From: Boesenbergia rotunda
Taxonomy: Eukaryota; Streptophyta; Magnoliopsida; Zingiberales; Zingiberaceae
Direction of reading: 5' to 3'
NCBI GenBank assembly: GCA_024364735.1
Contig: JAGFNQ010008797.1
Span: 320,595 to 384,594, forward strand
DNA length: 64,000 nt
The translations under genes and the position numbers were made by a program. The notes beneath the pieces are model-generated. The model made no database searches. It was not told the origin of the DNA and worked only from the letters and a program-made list of their open reading frames with translations. Below, in pieces: positions 22,900-34,315 of this stretch (position 1 is its first letter; every line of letters starts with the position of its first letter).

Positions 22900-24568
22900 T
22901 TATCTAAGTATAAAAATGATTTTCATATTGGCTCCCCCTGGACTAAAGCCTCGGTATGAGCTATGTAAGATGTGATTCTTGTCCTTGGGAATCGAATATT
23001 GATTTGGTCCAGCTTGATTTGTCAAACTTAACTTTGGGACCCATACTTGGACTCGGTTTCTACTTGGGTTCAAAATAGGGTAGTATGATCTGTAACGTGA
23101 GTTGGTTCGATAACCAAGTCTGGATCGATTTAGAACTGATTTTTGTTTTCCAAGAATTATGTCAAGACTCTTGGAACCCAAGGAAAATCGTTCTAGTGCA
23201 ACTCTAAGTTCCTTTACCTGAGATTTTAAGGAGGAATTCTCTTCCTCAAGTTTTTGAACTTGAGTGGAGGTTCCTTCCTGAACTGGTTCAGTTAAGGAGC
23301 TAGAGTTGACTTTCTCTTTCAGGATTTTAATTTCCTGTCGGAAGGTTTCGACCCAAATGTTGGCATTGGCCAACCTACGAGACAAATACGAAATTAAGTC
23401 GTAAAGCTGGGATTCGGGATAGCCTCTTACCGTTATTTGTCCGTCTTCCGAAATTGAGAGCTTTCCGATCCTGACGCTTTCTTCTGGTTCTGATTCCGAT
23501 TTGGTGTCGAGATTGTCCGATGCTGTCAGCACGAGGAGGTTGGCGTGTAGAACTTCTTCTTCGTCTTCTGAGGATGACTCGTCCCACGTCGCTTTGAGAG
23601 CCTTCTTCCTCCTATTCTTCTTGTTCTCCTTCAAGTTGGGACACTCCGATTTGTAGTGATCCTTCTTATTGCACCCATAACAGGTTACTTCACTTTTTGC
23701 CTTTTGACTGGTAGTAGGTTCGGCTGGATCATCCGTTTGCTGGATCGCCTTCTTCTTCTTTCTTTGGCCCTTGATCATCTTGTAGTAGCTCCGAGCCATC
23801 TGAACTAGCTCCGGATGATCGATTTTGTCATCATCAGATTCTGAGTCGGAATCTGACTCAGGTATCGGTTGCAACTTCTTCTTTTGCTTCCCAAGGGCAT
23901 TTCCTTCAAAAAAAAGCTAAATCCTTCTCGACCTGTGAAGCATTAGTTTGTTCATGGAGTTCTAATTCAGAAATAAGTTCATCAAGTTTAATGTCAGATA
24001 GGCTCCTCGAAACCTTGTAAGCATCTACCATAGATGCCCATAATGAGTTTCTAGGGAACGAGTTTAGGGTATACCTGATTAGGTCACAGTTTTCTACCTT
24101 ATGACCTATCGTGTGTAGACCGTTCATCAATTCTTGGATCCTTGCGTGAAGTTGTGCAACTGTTTCGCCATCTTGCATTTTGATTGTATACAGCTTGTTG
24201 AGAAGGAGATCACGCTTACTGATCCTTGTGTCCGACGTCCCTTCGTGCAACTCGATCAATTTGTTCCACAATTCTTTAGCGCTGCTAAACGAGCCGGCGC
24301 GGTTGAGTTCCTCCTTCGTCAAGCCACACTGGAGGGTTTGTGTAGCTTTGGCGTCTGCTTCTATATTCTTTTTGAGTGAAGCGTCCCACTCAGAGTACCC
24401 TTGAACATCACCTTACCAGTTCTTCGGGATCTCCAGTCCAGACTAGATTATGATCCACATTTCTACCTGAGTTTTTAGGTGGAACTCCATTCTACTCTTC
24501 CAGTAGGAGAAATCCTCTCCGGAAAACAAAGGAAGACGTGCGGTGTTGTAGCCTTCTTGCTTGACCAT
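22900..24568 (-). pseudogene. gag of element E (Sirevirus-like), frameshifted
   Basis: Starts MVKQEGYNTARLPLFSGEDF at 24568. The capsid region includes AKELWNKLIELHEGT and LIRYTLNSFPRNSLWASMVDAYK. A frameshift near 23900 joins to a Ser/Asp-rich linker, one CCHC knuckle (CYGCNKKDHYKSEC), an acidic stretch, a coiled coil (LEEENSSLKSQVKELRVALERF) and LDIILGKQKSVLN...LGYRT. Stops also lie near 24445 and 24415. The order matches Sirevirus gag, whose C-terminal coiled coil is known in some members to mediate protein interactions. Confidence 0.88.
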
Positions 24569-24775
24569 TTAATAAACTTGAAATTTTTAAAAGAAACAAC
24601 AAACTTGTTCCAAGACTTTGTCTTGGATTAGTAGTGCGGTATAAAAAGAATATAAGGAAAAAAATCGAGTAGTGTTGCACCAATCTCAAAGAACAAAAGA
24701 TTTTACGAAAAAATACGAACGAAAAAAATCTGAAAAACCTACTCAGTTGGTGGTTTCACTAAGGTTGAGCAACCC

Positions 24776-24789
24776 GCTCTGATACCACT
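24776..24789 (-). other. Primer binding site of element E
   Basis: In element sense AGTGGTATCAGAGC follows the LTR end, complementary to initiator tRNA-Met. Confidence 0.88.
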
Positions 24790-24980
24790 TATGGGATCGT
24801 TGTAATCGATAGAAGGGGAGGTGAATAGTGATTACTAGAAATTTTTCAAAAAAAACATAATATATGCAACGGAAAAACAAAAAAAGCAATGCTAACACAA
24901 TTTCATTTTACTTGGTTCGGAGACTTTAACGGCTCCTACTCCAAGGCCCACGGTCCTTGACCGTTTTTGTTGGGCAATTC
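24790..24980 (-). repeat. 5' LTR of element E, fragment
   Basis: Only the primer-site-proximal 190 bp is present, homologous to 16053-16240. It is cut after GGGCAATTC by the insertion of F; the remainder must lie beyond G, outside the window. Confidence 0.85.
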
Positions 24981-26099
24981 TGTGGGATCGTGTAATCGAT
25001 AGAGGGGGGGGGGTGAATAGCGATTATTGAACATTTTTTAAAAAATAGAAAACACAGCGGAAGAATAAAAAAATAATGCTAACAAGTTTCTTTTTACTTG
25101 GTTCGGAGTCTTTAACGACTCCTACTCCAAGGCCCACGGTCCTTGACCATTTTCGTTTGGCAATTCTATAATTCGAATAAGAGTTACAAATATATAATTC
25201 GAGTATAGAATTAAACAGCGAATTTAAATTATACCGACGACATAAGAAAGGTTGCAGAGCGTCTTGGGCAGCGTGTCGTCGATCTTGATCATTGGCGGCG
25301 TGGGAAACTCAAGCACGGAAGAGATTCGGAGAGCGTTGGAGTGCTTGAGTCACAAGAAAGTTGTTCTGAGTTGATGTCGAAAGCAAAGGGGTGAAGCCCC
25401 TTATATAGCCTGTTCTCGGGCGCTTGAGGCTTCTTCGGCGCCTACCACGTGTAGCGAATCAGGCGTGTGCTTATCCGCAGACTCGACCAATCCTTGTCCC
25501 TTGGTCTTGGGCGCCTGGGACCTCTGAGGAGCCTGATGGCTCACGGGCGCCTGAGTTGCTGATGTGGCAACCTGCCAGCTCAGCCACTCACCCGCTAGAA
25601 ACACCTCAACATAGGCACCTGTTACCTGTCAGGCGCCTGGTCTCTCGGGTGCCTGAACCCTTTCAGGCGCCTGGGATGCAGCAGTTACTTCCTTTTACTC
25701 CTGCAACCAGGGTTAGTACAAGAACAATATAACATAGATAATAAGTGTATGAATAACAACCGGAGTTGTCTTGGTTCTAACTTTGGATTTCAAAATGAAA
25801 CCCTAGGTCAAACCGATGCCTACTGTCCCCTCTTTTGGGGAACGCGCCCTCACCTACTCCTCTCGAGAGAAGTTACCTTTTGCCAACCGGCTCCTCCGGT
25901 TGAACTTTTGCTCGGCCTCCGAGACTGTCGGATCTCGAGACGTCCGTAACTCGACCTGCCTCTACTTCTGTCCGCAACCCACGCTCGGCTAAGACTCCTG
26001 CCCAATCATCCGGATCAGGACTTCGGTGCCTAGTCCACGACCAGGACTTCTTGCCCAACCCTCGGTCAGGTCTTCTTGCTCAACCCTGCAGGTTAAGAC
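24981..26099 (-). mobile_element. LTR of a second E-family element (F), truncated by G
   Basis: Begins TGTGGGATCGTG and matches E's 3' LTR (16053-17301) through the poly-G tract (ten G at 25004-25013), TATATAAG box (25400-25407), GGCGCC palindromes (25415-25680) and the CTAGG/CCAGG hairpin units (about 25985-26095). It is interrupted at 26100 by G before its other end. Whether F is a solo LTR or a full element cannot be seen. The 5 bp before it are AATTC. Confidence 0.85.
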
Positions 26100-26236
26100 T
26101 GTTGGGGCAATCGACTCAAGTATGATCTGGAGAATCATGAGTTTTGATGTGTGAGTGTCAATATGGTTAACTTAGGGGTTATTGTGGTCTAATATGTGTA
26201 TGTGAGTATGCAGGTACACATAGACTTGGTTGGATG
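26100..26236 (+). repeat. 5' LTR of G, part 1
   Basis: Matches 63454-63595. It ends at GGATG (26232-26236), the duplicated target of H. Confidence 0.9.
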
Positions 26237-27131
26237 TAATAGATCGATGACGCTTGCTAGAGGGGGGGGTGAATAGTGATTTGTTCGTCGTTTTCTCTAC
26301 AAGATTGTTAGCACAGCGGAATATACAATAGAAAACAATCAAACAAATACTAACCAATGCTAACACGAGGATTTACTTGGTATCCACCTCGGACGGGTGA
26401 CTAATCCAAGAATCCATCGGTGAGTCAATCCCCGGATAACCTCTAGCTAGCTCTGTCGCTCCTTTCGAGTGGAGAAACCTCACCACAACACCTTAAGAAG
26501 ACCTGAGCACAAAGACTACTATCTTGCCTTTAACCAAGACAAGATTCGTCAAAAATCTCAGCCACCACGACGTCCTCTTTAAATAGGACTCGGGCTGAAA
26601 CCCTCGCCACCAGTCGACTGCTCCCAGGGCAGTCGACTGGTGCCACTAGAATTCGACCGTTGCACCCCAACGTTCGAATTCTCAGCCAACTCATCTGCCA
26701 CCTACCAGTCGACAGCTCCCAGAGCAGTCGACTGGTCCCAAGCTGAAACCCTTCCTGAGTACATGCACTCCGCACTCGAACCCTCACGACTCGACTGTTG
26801 CCTTCGCGCCCTCTTCATCTTCGGCTCCCATCCCTCAGATGCACGCAAGCCTCCAGCTTGCCTCCATACCATCCTTCACGCATGCCTCGAAGTCCGCGCC
26901 CATCATCTCATCGTCCCTGCTCTCCAAGGTCCCTCGGGTGCACACAAGCCTCCAGCTTGTCTCCATGCCACCCTTCACCGTACTGAGGTCGTCCAGTCAA
27001 GTCCATATGTGTAACCTGTACAACTTGCACACTCAACATACACATATGAGATAACAAGGGTAAACCTAACTTAAACCCTTTACCCAAACATCAACACACT
27101 TGGTCACTCCGGACCACAGATTGCCTCAACA
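26237..27131 (-). repeat. 3' LTR of H
   Basis: 895 bp, homologous to 34316-35234. It has the poly-G tract near 26261, a TTTAAATA box (26578-26585, TATTTAAA in element sense), CAGTCGACTG palindromes (26611, 26629, 26725), and GCAAGC...GCTTGC-type hairpins near 26845-26960. Confidence 0.9.
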
Positions 27132-28053
27132 ATCTTTCCATTTTTGATGTTTGGCAATACATTTAAGTTAGGGAAACAAGATAGTAGTCAATAGCAAAAA
27201 CCATGCTAAACAAATGCATATGCAATGCAAAAATGGATCCTATCCCAAGGCATCCCACACCTAACCCTCCAAGTTAGGAATTTTCCACACCTAACCCTCC
27301 AAGCTAGGACTTTTCCACACCTAGCCCTCCAAGCTAGGACTTTCTCACACCTAGCCCTCCAAGCTAGGACTTTTCACCAAAATAGGTTTTTTAAAACTTT
27401 TCCCAAGTTCCCCCTATATTGGACTTACAAAGGCTTTTTAAGAACCTCTCCAAGGTTCCCCTTATGCCAAGAATGGAGCAATCATGCTCCCCCTAAACCT
27501 AGGGTTTCTTGCAAAGGTAAGTTTGGTTTCCCAACTTAAACCCAAACTTCTCCCCCTTTGCCTAACATCAAAAAGACCCCAATAATATCTCAATTATCGG
27601 TTCTTTTAATCCTTAATGGTCCTAAACACAGTGTACAAAACCCCCATACACTTGTTTCACACCATTTGGACCCAAGTCAGCTGCTGGATACCCACACCAG
27701 CCCTGACCAGTTGACTGCCCCTGTTGGCAGTCGACTGATACTCTGAAATTCAGTTTTTCAGGCCACATTCAGAAATGCACCAGAAATTCCACATATCTCC
27801 AAAAATTTTCAAATTTCGTAGAGAATTTTGTGGTACCTATACCTACTTGGGAAAAATATATCTCATCATGTATCTATTACTATTCCCAAGTTGGACACAA
27901 AACTCAAAAATTTCTTATGAAAATTAAGGCAATTAGGAGGCAACCTCCCCCTAAACCTATGGTTTCACCCAATTTTCAATTCTCCGAGGTTAAGTTCTAC
28001 CCAACTTAACACCATGACACAAGTTAGGTTCTACCCAACCTAACCTTCAAGTT
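27132..28053 (-). other. 3' internal non-coding region of H
   Basis: Contains degenerate polypurine tracts, hairpin units CTAGCCCTCCAAGCTAG (27258-27372), a CAGTCGACTG pair (about 27712-27737) and AT-rich DNA similar to element A at 13300-14300. No reading frame of note is present. Confidence 0.7.
27245..27380 (-). repeat. Hairpin tandem units in H
   Basis: Four units of about 30 bp, CTAACCCTCCAAGTTAG and CTAGCCCTCCAAGCTAG, matching the reverse complement of the A array at 14725-14880. One unit (CTAACCCTCCAAGCTAG) has mismatched arms. Confidence 0.75.
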
Positions 28054-28489
28054 CTTCTTGTTGGATCGAGAATTGCGAGAGAGGGGGGGTGAATGTCGCA
28101 AATCGTTCGGATTTCGTAAAGAGCAATTGCGTAGCGGAATAATCAAAATCAGACAATGCGAACACCAAGATTTTTACTTGGTTCGGAGCCTGGGTCGACT
28201 CCTACTCCAAGGCCCACGGTCGTTGACCGTTTACTATGGGCAATACTATAATCGCGCAAAACAATTTTACAAAGATTGATTACAGTAAATTGCAGTAAGA
28301 AAAAAAAGGTAGCTTTTCTTTGTTACCGACGTCCGGTGTAAATCGAAGTTCCAGAGCAGTTGGACGTCGCCGGCGCTTGTATCTCGAGTCTGGAGGGTTC
28401 TGGAGCAGAGCGCGGGAGCAGAAGAGCGTGATTGCGTTCAATGGAATTGATGCTTGAAGAAGAGGGTCGAGGGTCCTTTATATAGGGCT

Positions 28490-28860
28490 GGGGGCGCCCG
28501 GGATGCTCGGGGCGCCCCCCACGTGACTTTCGATCCGGCGAGCCCTCTGGTCAAGGCTGATCTCGGCTTCTTCGGGATCACCTTTGACTGGGGCGCCCGA
28601 CGCGCGCGGGGCGCCCGGGTTGACCGGTCAAGGCTTCATCTTCTTCGTGAGGGTGAGCTGCTGCAGCTGCCAGTGGCACAGTGGGCGCCCGCGACACGCG
28701 GGGCGCCCGCGACACGCGGGGCGCCCGACGCGCGCGGGGCGCCCGAAACATCCGGGGCGCCCCCAAATGTGCTGCTGTCGGGGCGTTTACTTGCTCTGCT
28801 GACTTTGGGTTGACTCTGGGGCGCCCGAAACATCCGGGGCGCCCTGCTCAGCTACTGCCT
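28490..28860. repeat. GGGCGCCC palindrome array in I1
   Basis: About a dozen copies of GGGCGCCC or GGGGCGCCC, many followed by an imperfect inverted partner (for example CCCGAAACATCCGGGG). It is very CpG-rich and lies just upstream (element sense) of the TATATAAA box. The translated frames here are low-complexity artefacts of the repeat. Confidence 0.85.
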
Positions 28861-29099
28861 CACTCCTTTGAGGCTCTCTGAGCTGCAGAAACACAGTCCT
28901 TCGGTCCTGCATCCAGGGTTAGTCCAAAACAGCAATTAATAAGTTAATTTTACACAGCCTTGGCTGTCTTGGTTCTGACTTTGGTCTCCAAAATGGAGCC
29001 CTAGGTCGAACCGACGCCTAATGTTCCCTCAAGGGGAACGCGTCCTCACCTACTCCTCTCGGGAGAATTTACCTGGTGCCAACCGGCTCCTCTAGTTGG

Positions 29100-29480
29100 A
29101 CTTTTGCCTGACGGTCCTTTGTCAGGTCTTGGATACCGGCAGTCCTTCGCCAGTTGCCTAGCAGTCCTTCGCTAGGGCTTTGATACTGGCAGTCCTTCGC
29201 CAGTTGCTTAGCAGTCCTTCGCTAGGGCTTGGATACTGGCAGTCCTTCGCCAGTTGCCTAGCAGTCCTTCGCTAGGGCTTGGATACTGGCAGTCCTTCGC
29301 CAGCTGCCTAGTAGTCCTTCGCTAGGGCTTGGATACTGGCAGTCCTTCGCCAGCTGCCTAGCAGTCCTTCGCTAGGGCTTGGATACTGGCAGTCCTTCGC
29401 CAGGTGCCTAGCAGTCCTTCGTTAGGGCTTTGTATCCTGGCAGTCCTTCGCCAGGTGCCTAGCATTCCTTCGCTAGGACT
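29100..29480. repeat. CTGGC/CTAGC hairpin tandem array in I1
   Basis: About six copies of a roughly 57-bp unit made of two hairpins, CTGGCAGTCCTTCGCCAG and CTAGCAGTCCTTCGCTAG. The two hairpins share the loop AGTCCTTC but differ in stem sequence, with matching changes on both arms. Confidence 0.88.
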
Positions 29481-29590
29481 TTGTCTCTGCACACTTGAGT
29501 AATATTGTTAGATCACAAACAAACTTAACTTTGAATCCTTTGCCAATATCAAACAAGGTTCGATATGGTGCTTCCTGCACCAACACTTCT

Positions 29591-30427
29591 CCCTTGGCCA
29601 CCATTAAAGATTGCCCCCAAGCAACCTTATCCCTAGTGCCAACAAGACCTTGACAATACCCAACAAAAACCTAAAGATTTGCAAGCACATTTGCTAGGAT
29701 ATGCCCTATCCTAGAAAATATGGTTTTATGAAATGTATCAAATGTGCTTGGCTTTGGTACAATCTCTAATTTCCTTAATCATGGCCATTTTGTATCAATT
29801 TTGAAATCTAACCATAATGCCATGTGTTTGCCAATTTTGCAATTTCTTATCATCTATTAGGCCTTTTTGCAAACTCACACTGATCAGTCGACTGCCCATA
29901 TGGCAGTCGACTGTCAAAACTCACAGAGAGTTTCTGAGCTTGAGACCAGTCGACTGCCCCTGGGGCAGTCGACTGATACCTGATTTTCAGGTTTTTCAGC
30001 CCAATTTCAGAAATCCCTAAATAATTCTACAAATCTCCAAAAATTATGAAATTTCGTGGGGAGATTTGTGAGGCCAATGTCTACTTGGGAAAAATTCGTT
30101 TCCAAACAAATGTACTCCGGATCCCAAGATTGGCATGAAACTCAACTTATCCTAAAGTGTATCATTGAAACTCATCCCAAAAGTCTCAATTGTGATTTCT
30201 CCTCACTGTTTCTTCCAATGCTTGATCACAATTCATTTCTATCATTGAATTATCTGGTATTCACACATTAAAACCTAATTTTACCTAATATAACAATATT
30301 TTCATATTTTTCTCCCTAAATTCCCTTTTGAATGTGCCAAAACCTAGAGTTAAGACTTACCCAAGTCTTCCAATCACTTTTGACACATTTCACCTAATTT
30401 CCTAGGAGAAAAACTCTTGAGATCCAT
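29591..30427 (-). other. Internal non-coding region of H, continued
   Basis: Matches element A around 13020-13990 in reverse orientation. Holds CAGTCGACTG palindromes near 29886-29975 and no usable reading frame. Confidence 0.65.
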
Positions 30428-32015
30428 TTACCATGGACCCCAAAGGCTCCTAGAGCTCCCCCTTGAGTTCTGAGGCTTAGCCACCTCCCTAGGTGACTCA
30501 ACCCACACTAGACCACACCGGTGTGCCATCGGTGATTCTTGGCCTACAAAATGAGCCTTCTTAACCTTGGATACCTTGTCCTTAGTTAAGTCATCCTTTC
30601 TACCTTTTGATGGCACCCTCTTGCCATTCTTAGACTTACCCTCCTTGCCATTATATGCTTCCCCAGCATATTTCTTTTCATTTTCCTTGGAGGTCTTAGA
30701 CCGGTATCCCAAACCCGATCTATCATAGTTGAGTTTTAAACTACCCAACACCATGTCTAAGCCCTTAGATCCAACCGTGAATCTTTCTAGGGCCTTTTCT
30801 AATATATCAAGTCTTGCCCTCAAGGCTTGATTTTTCCTCTCTAGAGTTCTAACCTGGAGCCCATATGTCCACCTTAGACATTCCTAGACCTATCCTCCTT
30901 TCTAGACACATTCCTTCCCTTCTTGGAATTAGTGCCATTATCCTTAGATATAAAGGTCTTAGGTCTATCATGATGCATGCTTTTCTTAGATTTTTGGTTC
31001 ACCTTGTTACTCCTAGTCCTATCATTGTATCTAAATCCAAAGTTATGCACCATTAAGCATTTTTCATTAAAACTAGCATGCATGGAGGGATGATTTGTCC
31101 TATTTTTAACATTCATGGAGGAACTAGAATTTGAGTTGCATTTAAATCTAGAGTTAGGGATTACCTCCCTTACCCTTATAGTCCCTCCTTGATGTGATCT
31201 TTGCCTCTTCTTTTCCTCCTTCTCCCATCTTCTCATATGCTCCACTTTCTTTAATTCTCCTTTTCTAGGGCACTTGATGTGGTAGTGCCCTAGCTCTCCA
31301 CACGTGAAGTATCGGATTTCCTTTTTCTTTTCTTGGGCTCCTCCATTCCTACAACTCATGTTAGATTTAAAAGAACTTGAAATGAGTGTAGATTTTACCT
31401 CCTTTTTACCTTTCGGGCACTTGTCCTTGTAGTGCCCCTTTTCATTACACCCAAAGCATGTGATATGGTCCTTGGCTCTTGCTTTGGTGGAGGTTGGAGC
31501 TTCTTCTTCAACTTTTGATGATGTGGATGCCTCCTCTTGATCCGGTACGGTTGAGGGTCTCTCCCCCTCAATTCTTGAAATCGATACCTCCTCTTCTTCT
31601 CTTGAGGAGGTTGATGATCTTTCGTTCTCTCCCTCACTTGAAGATGTAGATGACTCAATTTTCTCCTCTTCTTGAATCATGGAGCTCACTTCATCGGGAT
31701 CTTCTATTAGTTGGACTCGTGTAGGATTTTCATGGAATGCTACTAGCTTACTCCACAACTCCTTAGCATCCCTATACTCACCAAGCCTATCCAAAATGTC
31801 ATTAGGTACTAAATTGATTAACATTTTGATTACCTTGTTATTGATTTCGGATTGATGAATTTGCTCCTCGGTCCACTTCTTCTTCTTAAGAATCCTTCCC
31901 TTTTTGTCCTTGGGAGAATCGAAGCCTATTTCTATACACATCCAATCTTCAATATTAGTCATTAGAAAATATGACATTTTACCTTTTTAATACGCGAAAT
32001 CATCGCAGTCGTACG

Positions 32016-34193
32016 TGTTGGGTATGGCTTGGTGGGTTTCCTAAGCGGATACCTGGTCGATCCGAGAGACCTCTCTATGCCTACGGATTAAAAAAATTTA
32101 ATCTGAATAGAGAGTCGTTTCCCATCGACCGTCTCGTGCCGTATCGAACGATTCAAATTGCAACTTAGCCAATTACCAAAATTGGTCTTGTAATTTGCTC
32201 GACCGTTCGACCGCAGAAAAGGCGACGAGTTGATCGCCAGCTTTTGTGTTTATGGTCGGGGTCCAGTTAAATAATTATTGACTATGATTCGTAATCAAAA
32301 TAATTAAATAACAAACATGAAATGACGAGACAATTGAATAAGGTACAAATAAGAATGAAAGGAGCAAAGGAAGAATATACCTTCCGTTACCTTACGATCT
32401 TCTACCGTATGACTCTCCCCTCTTGGACGTCGTGTGGGCGACGATCTACCAAGACATGTGGCCACCAAGTTGATCCCTTCTCCTTGCGCCAACCAATCCC
32501 TAACCAAAGGGATGCTGTCGGCCGCTCCTAGGAGATAATCCAAACACAATCTGTAGACAGATTTTTCTTCCTTTGAGAAAAATTGCGTAAGCAACTTTTC
32601 TCCCTTGAGAAAAATCGCTGCTCCCTCTCTTCTGCCGTCGACAGCGCACGAGCTGTGAGTTGAGCAGAACGCAACTTTGCTTCAAGTTCGAAGACTCCAA
32701 GTTGCGCACATAAACAACTTCTCCACAACCGTAAGTCTTCTCCTCTCCTCTGCCTATTTTCTCCACTGCCAGCCGTCGGCGGTGCCTCTCCACGCCAAGC
32801 AATTAGAATTGCTCAAGAACAAGTTGCGTGTGCTACTTGTTCTCCACGCCTATCAAATTCCTCTCCGAATAATTGAGCCGTAAGCCATTTTTATATTGCT
32901 CAAGACAAGTTGCACACAACTTGTTGTTAATTGCATGCAATTAAATAGCTGGGATTAATTTTAATTGCATGCAAACGGCAAGGAGTAATTTTCTCCAATT
33001 TACTCCACGTTGCAAACTGCATGCAAACGGCGAAGAAGCAATTTTAACTGCATGCAATGCAATTAAATGGAGAAGAGCAAAAGTTAATTGCATGCGTTGT
33101 AATTAATTGGAGAAACGCCTGATTAATTGCATGCTTTGCAATTAATCGGAGAAGAGAACTATTCTCTTCCGTTCGGCGCCGCAGAGTGAAACGAGGGAGA
33201 GAGAGAGAGAGAGAGAGAGAGGGGAGAGAAGAGTTGAGGCTAGGTTTCTTGTGATCTATTGGATTAATCATCAATTTGGTTTCATGCCACTATGGGGTAT
33301 TTATAGGGCTACGGTAGGGACCATAAGGAGGAGTTGGATCTTGGCCCGCTAATGGAGCCGGTCCATTAATGAGGATCCATTCCACTAAAGGGCCCTCATT
33401 GAATTACCTCACCAACCCTAATATTTACATATGGGCTCCACTTATTACGAGTCGTCCATCCCCCCGTGTTTAAGATCTCGAATGTCCGTTAATTAATTAA
33501 ATTACTGACAATTTAAATTAATTAACCTCTGGATCCTTGACTAGTACCACTCAACCTTATTATTGTGCCGGATCAAATCTACCTGCAGGATTTAGCACGA
33601 TGAACATTTTGAGCTCATCAAGGGGGCATCATCATCCTGACTCACCAGGACACAGATTCTGTCAATAATCAACGACACATCATATTATTAATATTATCTC
33701 CCAACTTACCGGGCCTATCGATCTAACAGAATAGATCTCGCCCATTGATAAATCAAAGAAATAATAATTAATAATATATGCCCGATATTATTTCGGGATT
33801 AAGAGATCGTACTCCATAATAATATCTTGAGGTCCTATCCAATTATCGAGTCAGTACAAATTGGATAACCTCGGATTTTGGTCCTGCTCAATGTACTCAA
33901 AGCACACTAGTGTAATCCTATGGTCAAGACCAACCACACCTAATTACACTACAACCATTCCGATGGGTTGTTCAATTCCATCTCGGTCGTGGGCCTCTAT
34001 TTATACTAAGCAAGGAACTGATGACATGATCTTCCGTGTGACACCACACACCATGTTATCTACAATGCAAAGTAATTGGACTTCATGCATGTACTAATAT
34101 AAACAGGCACCTAGTGTGATTGTGATTCTCTTTTCAAAATAAAGATGTTCATATATATAAAAGAAGCATGTCTTTCAGTATACACATCTAACA
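32016..34193. mobile_element. Candidate solo LTR J, nested in H gag
   Basis: A 2178-bp insertion flanked by GTACG (32011-32015 and 34194-34198), beginning TGTTGGGTATGG and ending CATCTAACA. TG/CA ends and a 5-bp duplication fit a solo LTR. It contains no protein domains. It has repeated phrases TTAATTGCATGCA (32915-33150), a (GA)n run, and a TATATATAAAAG stretch near 34153. It shares no obvious sequence with the other LTR families here, so the orientation is uncertain. Confidence 0.75.
33197..33220. repeat. (GA)n microsatellite in J
   Basis: About twelve GA dinucleotides in an uninterrupted run. Confidence 0.95.
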
Positions 34194-34301
34194 GTACGAA
34201 GGTGGGATCCGAATATCCCATCCTAGCGGACCCTCTCCTTCCATGTTCTTCTTCTAGCGTGTGCTCCCTTGGCGGTTAGTCCGATCAAGAGCGGTCCTTT
34301 G

Positions 34302-34315
34302 CTCTGATACCAATT
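34302..34315 (-). other. Primer binding site of element H
   Basis: ATTGGTATCAGAGC in element sense next to the LTR end TATCA; tRNA-iMet complement. Confidence 0.88.

Larger units (their letters stand above)
16053..24980 (-). mobile_element. LTR retrotransposon E (Ty1/copia, Sirevirus-like, with pol), right LTR truncated by F
   Basis: A minus-strand element. The left copy (3' LTR in element sense) is 16053-17301, with termini TGTTGGTGCCAG and GATCCCACA. The right copy begins at 24790 next to a primer site and is interrupted at 24981 by F. In element order the interior has gag (24568 to 22900), a conserved block (22830-22510), an AT-rich tandem array, then protease, integrase, reverse transcriptase and RNase H (21830 to 18570). 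All coding parts are broken, so it is a dead copy. It is the only element in this window with recognisable pol. Confidence 0.9.
28059..29585 (-). mobile_element. Solo LTR I1 (family I), nested in H
   Basis: 1527 bp with perfect 5-bp duplication CTTCT (28054-28058 and 29586-29590). Element-sense termini are TGTTGGTGCAGG and GATCCAACA. It has poly-G near 28083, the ACCAAGTAAA motif (28176), a TATATAAA box (28477-28484), a dense GGGCGCCC array and a CTGGC/CTAGC hairpin array. With one LTR, no interior and an intact duplication, it is a solo LTR left by LTR-LTR recombination. I2 (59064-60530) is the same family. Confidence 0.9.
30428..34244 (-). pseudogene. gag of element H, broken and split by J
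   Basis: Starts at 34244. About 15 codons later it is interrupted by J, resuming at 32010. The capsid part includes INLVPNDILDRLGEYRDAKE. An acidic Ser/Glu-rich linker is followed by two intact CCHC knuckles (CFGCNEKGHYKDKCP and CFTCGELGHYHIKCP) and a basic region. A stop near 30880 (GGAATGTCTAAGG where A has a Gln codon) and a nearby frameshift precede the coiled coil (MRARLDILEKALERF) and LDMVLGSLKLNYDRSGLGY. Another in-frame stop lies near 31985. It is the best-preserved gag of the A/G/H group, yet not functional. Confidence 0.88.

Noticed and set aside
28454..28881. Several overlapping open frames on both strands in the GC-rich LTR of I1
   Set aside because: They are low-complexity products of the GGGCGCCC repeat (Gly-Ala-Pro-Arg-rich) with no domain.
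29100..29480. Regular repeats resembling a CRISPR array
   Set aside because: They are contiguous tandem hairpin units within a plant LTR, without unique spacers or cas genes.
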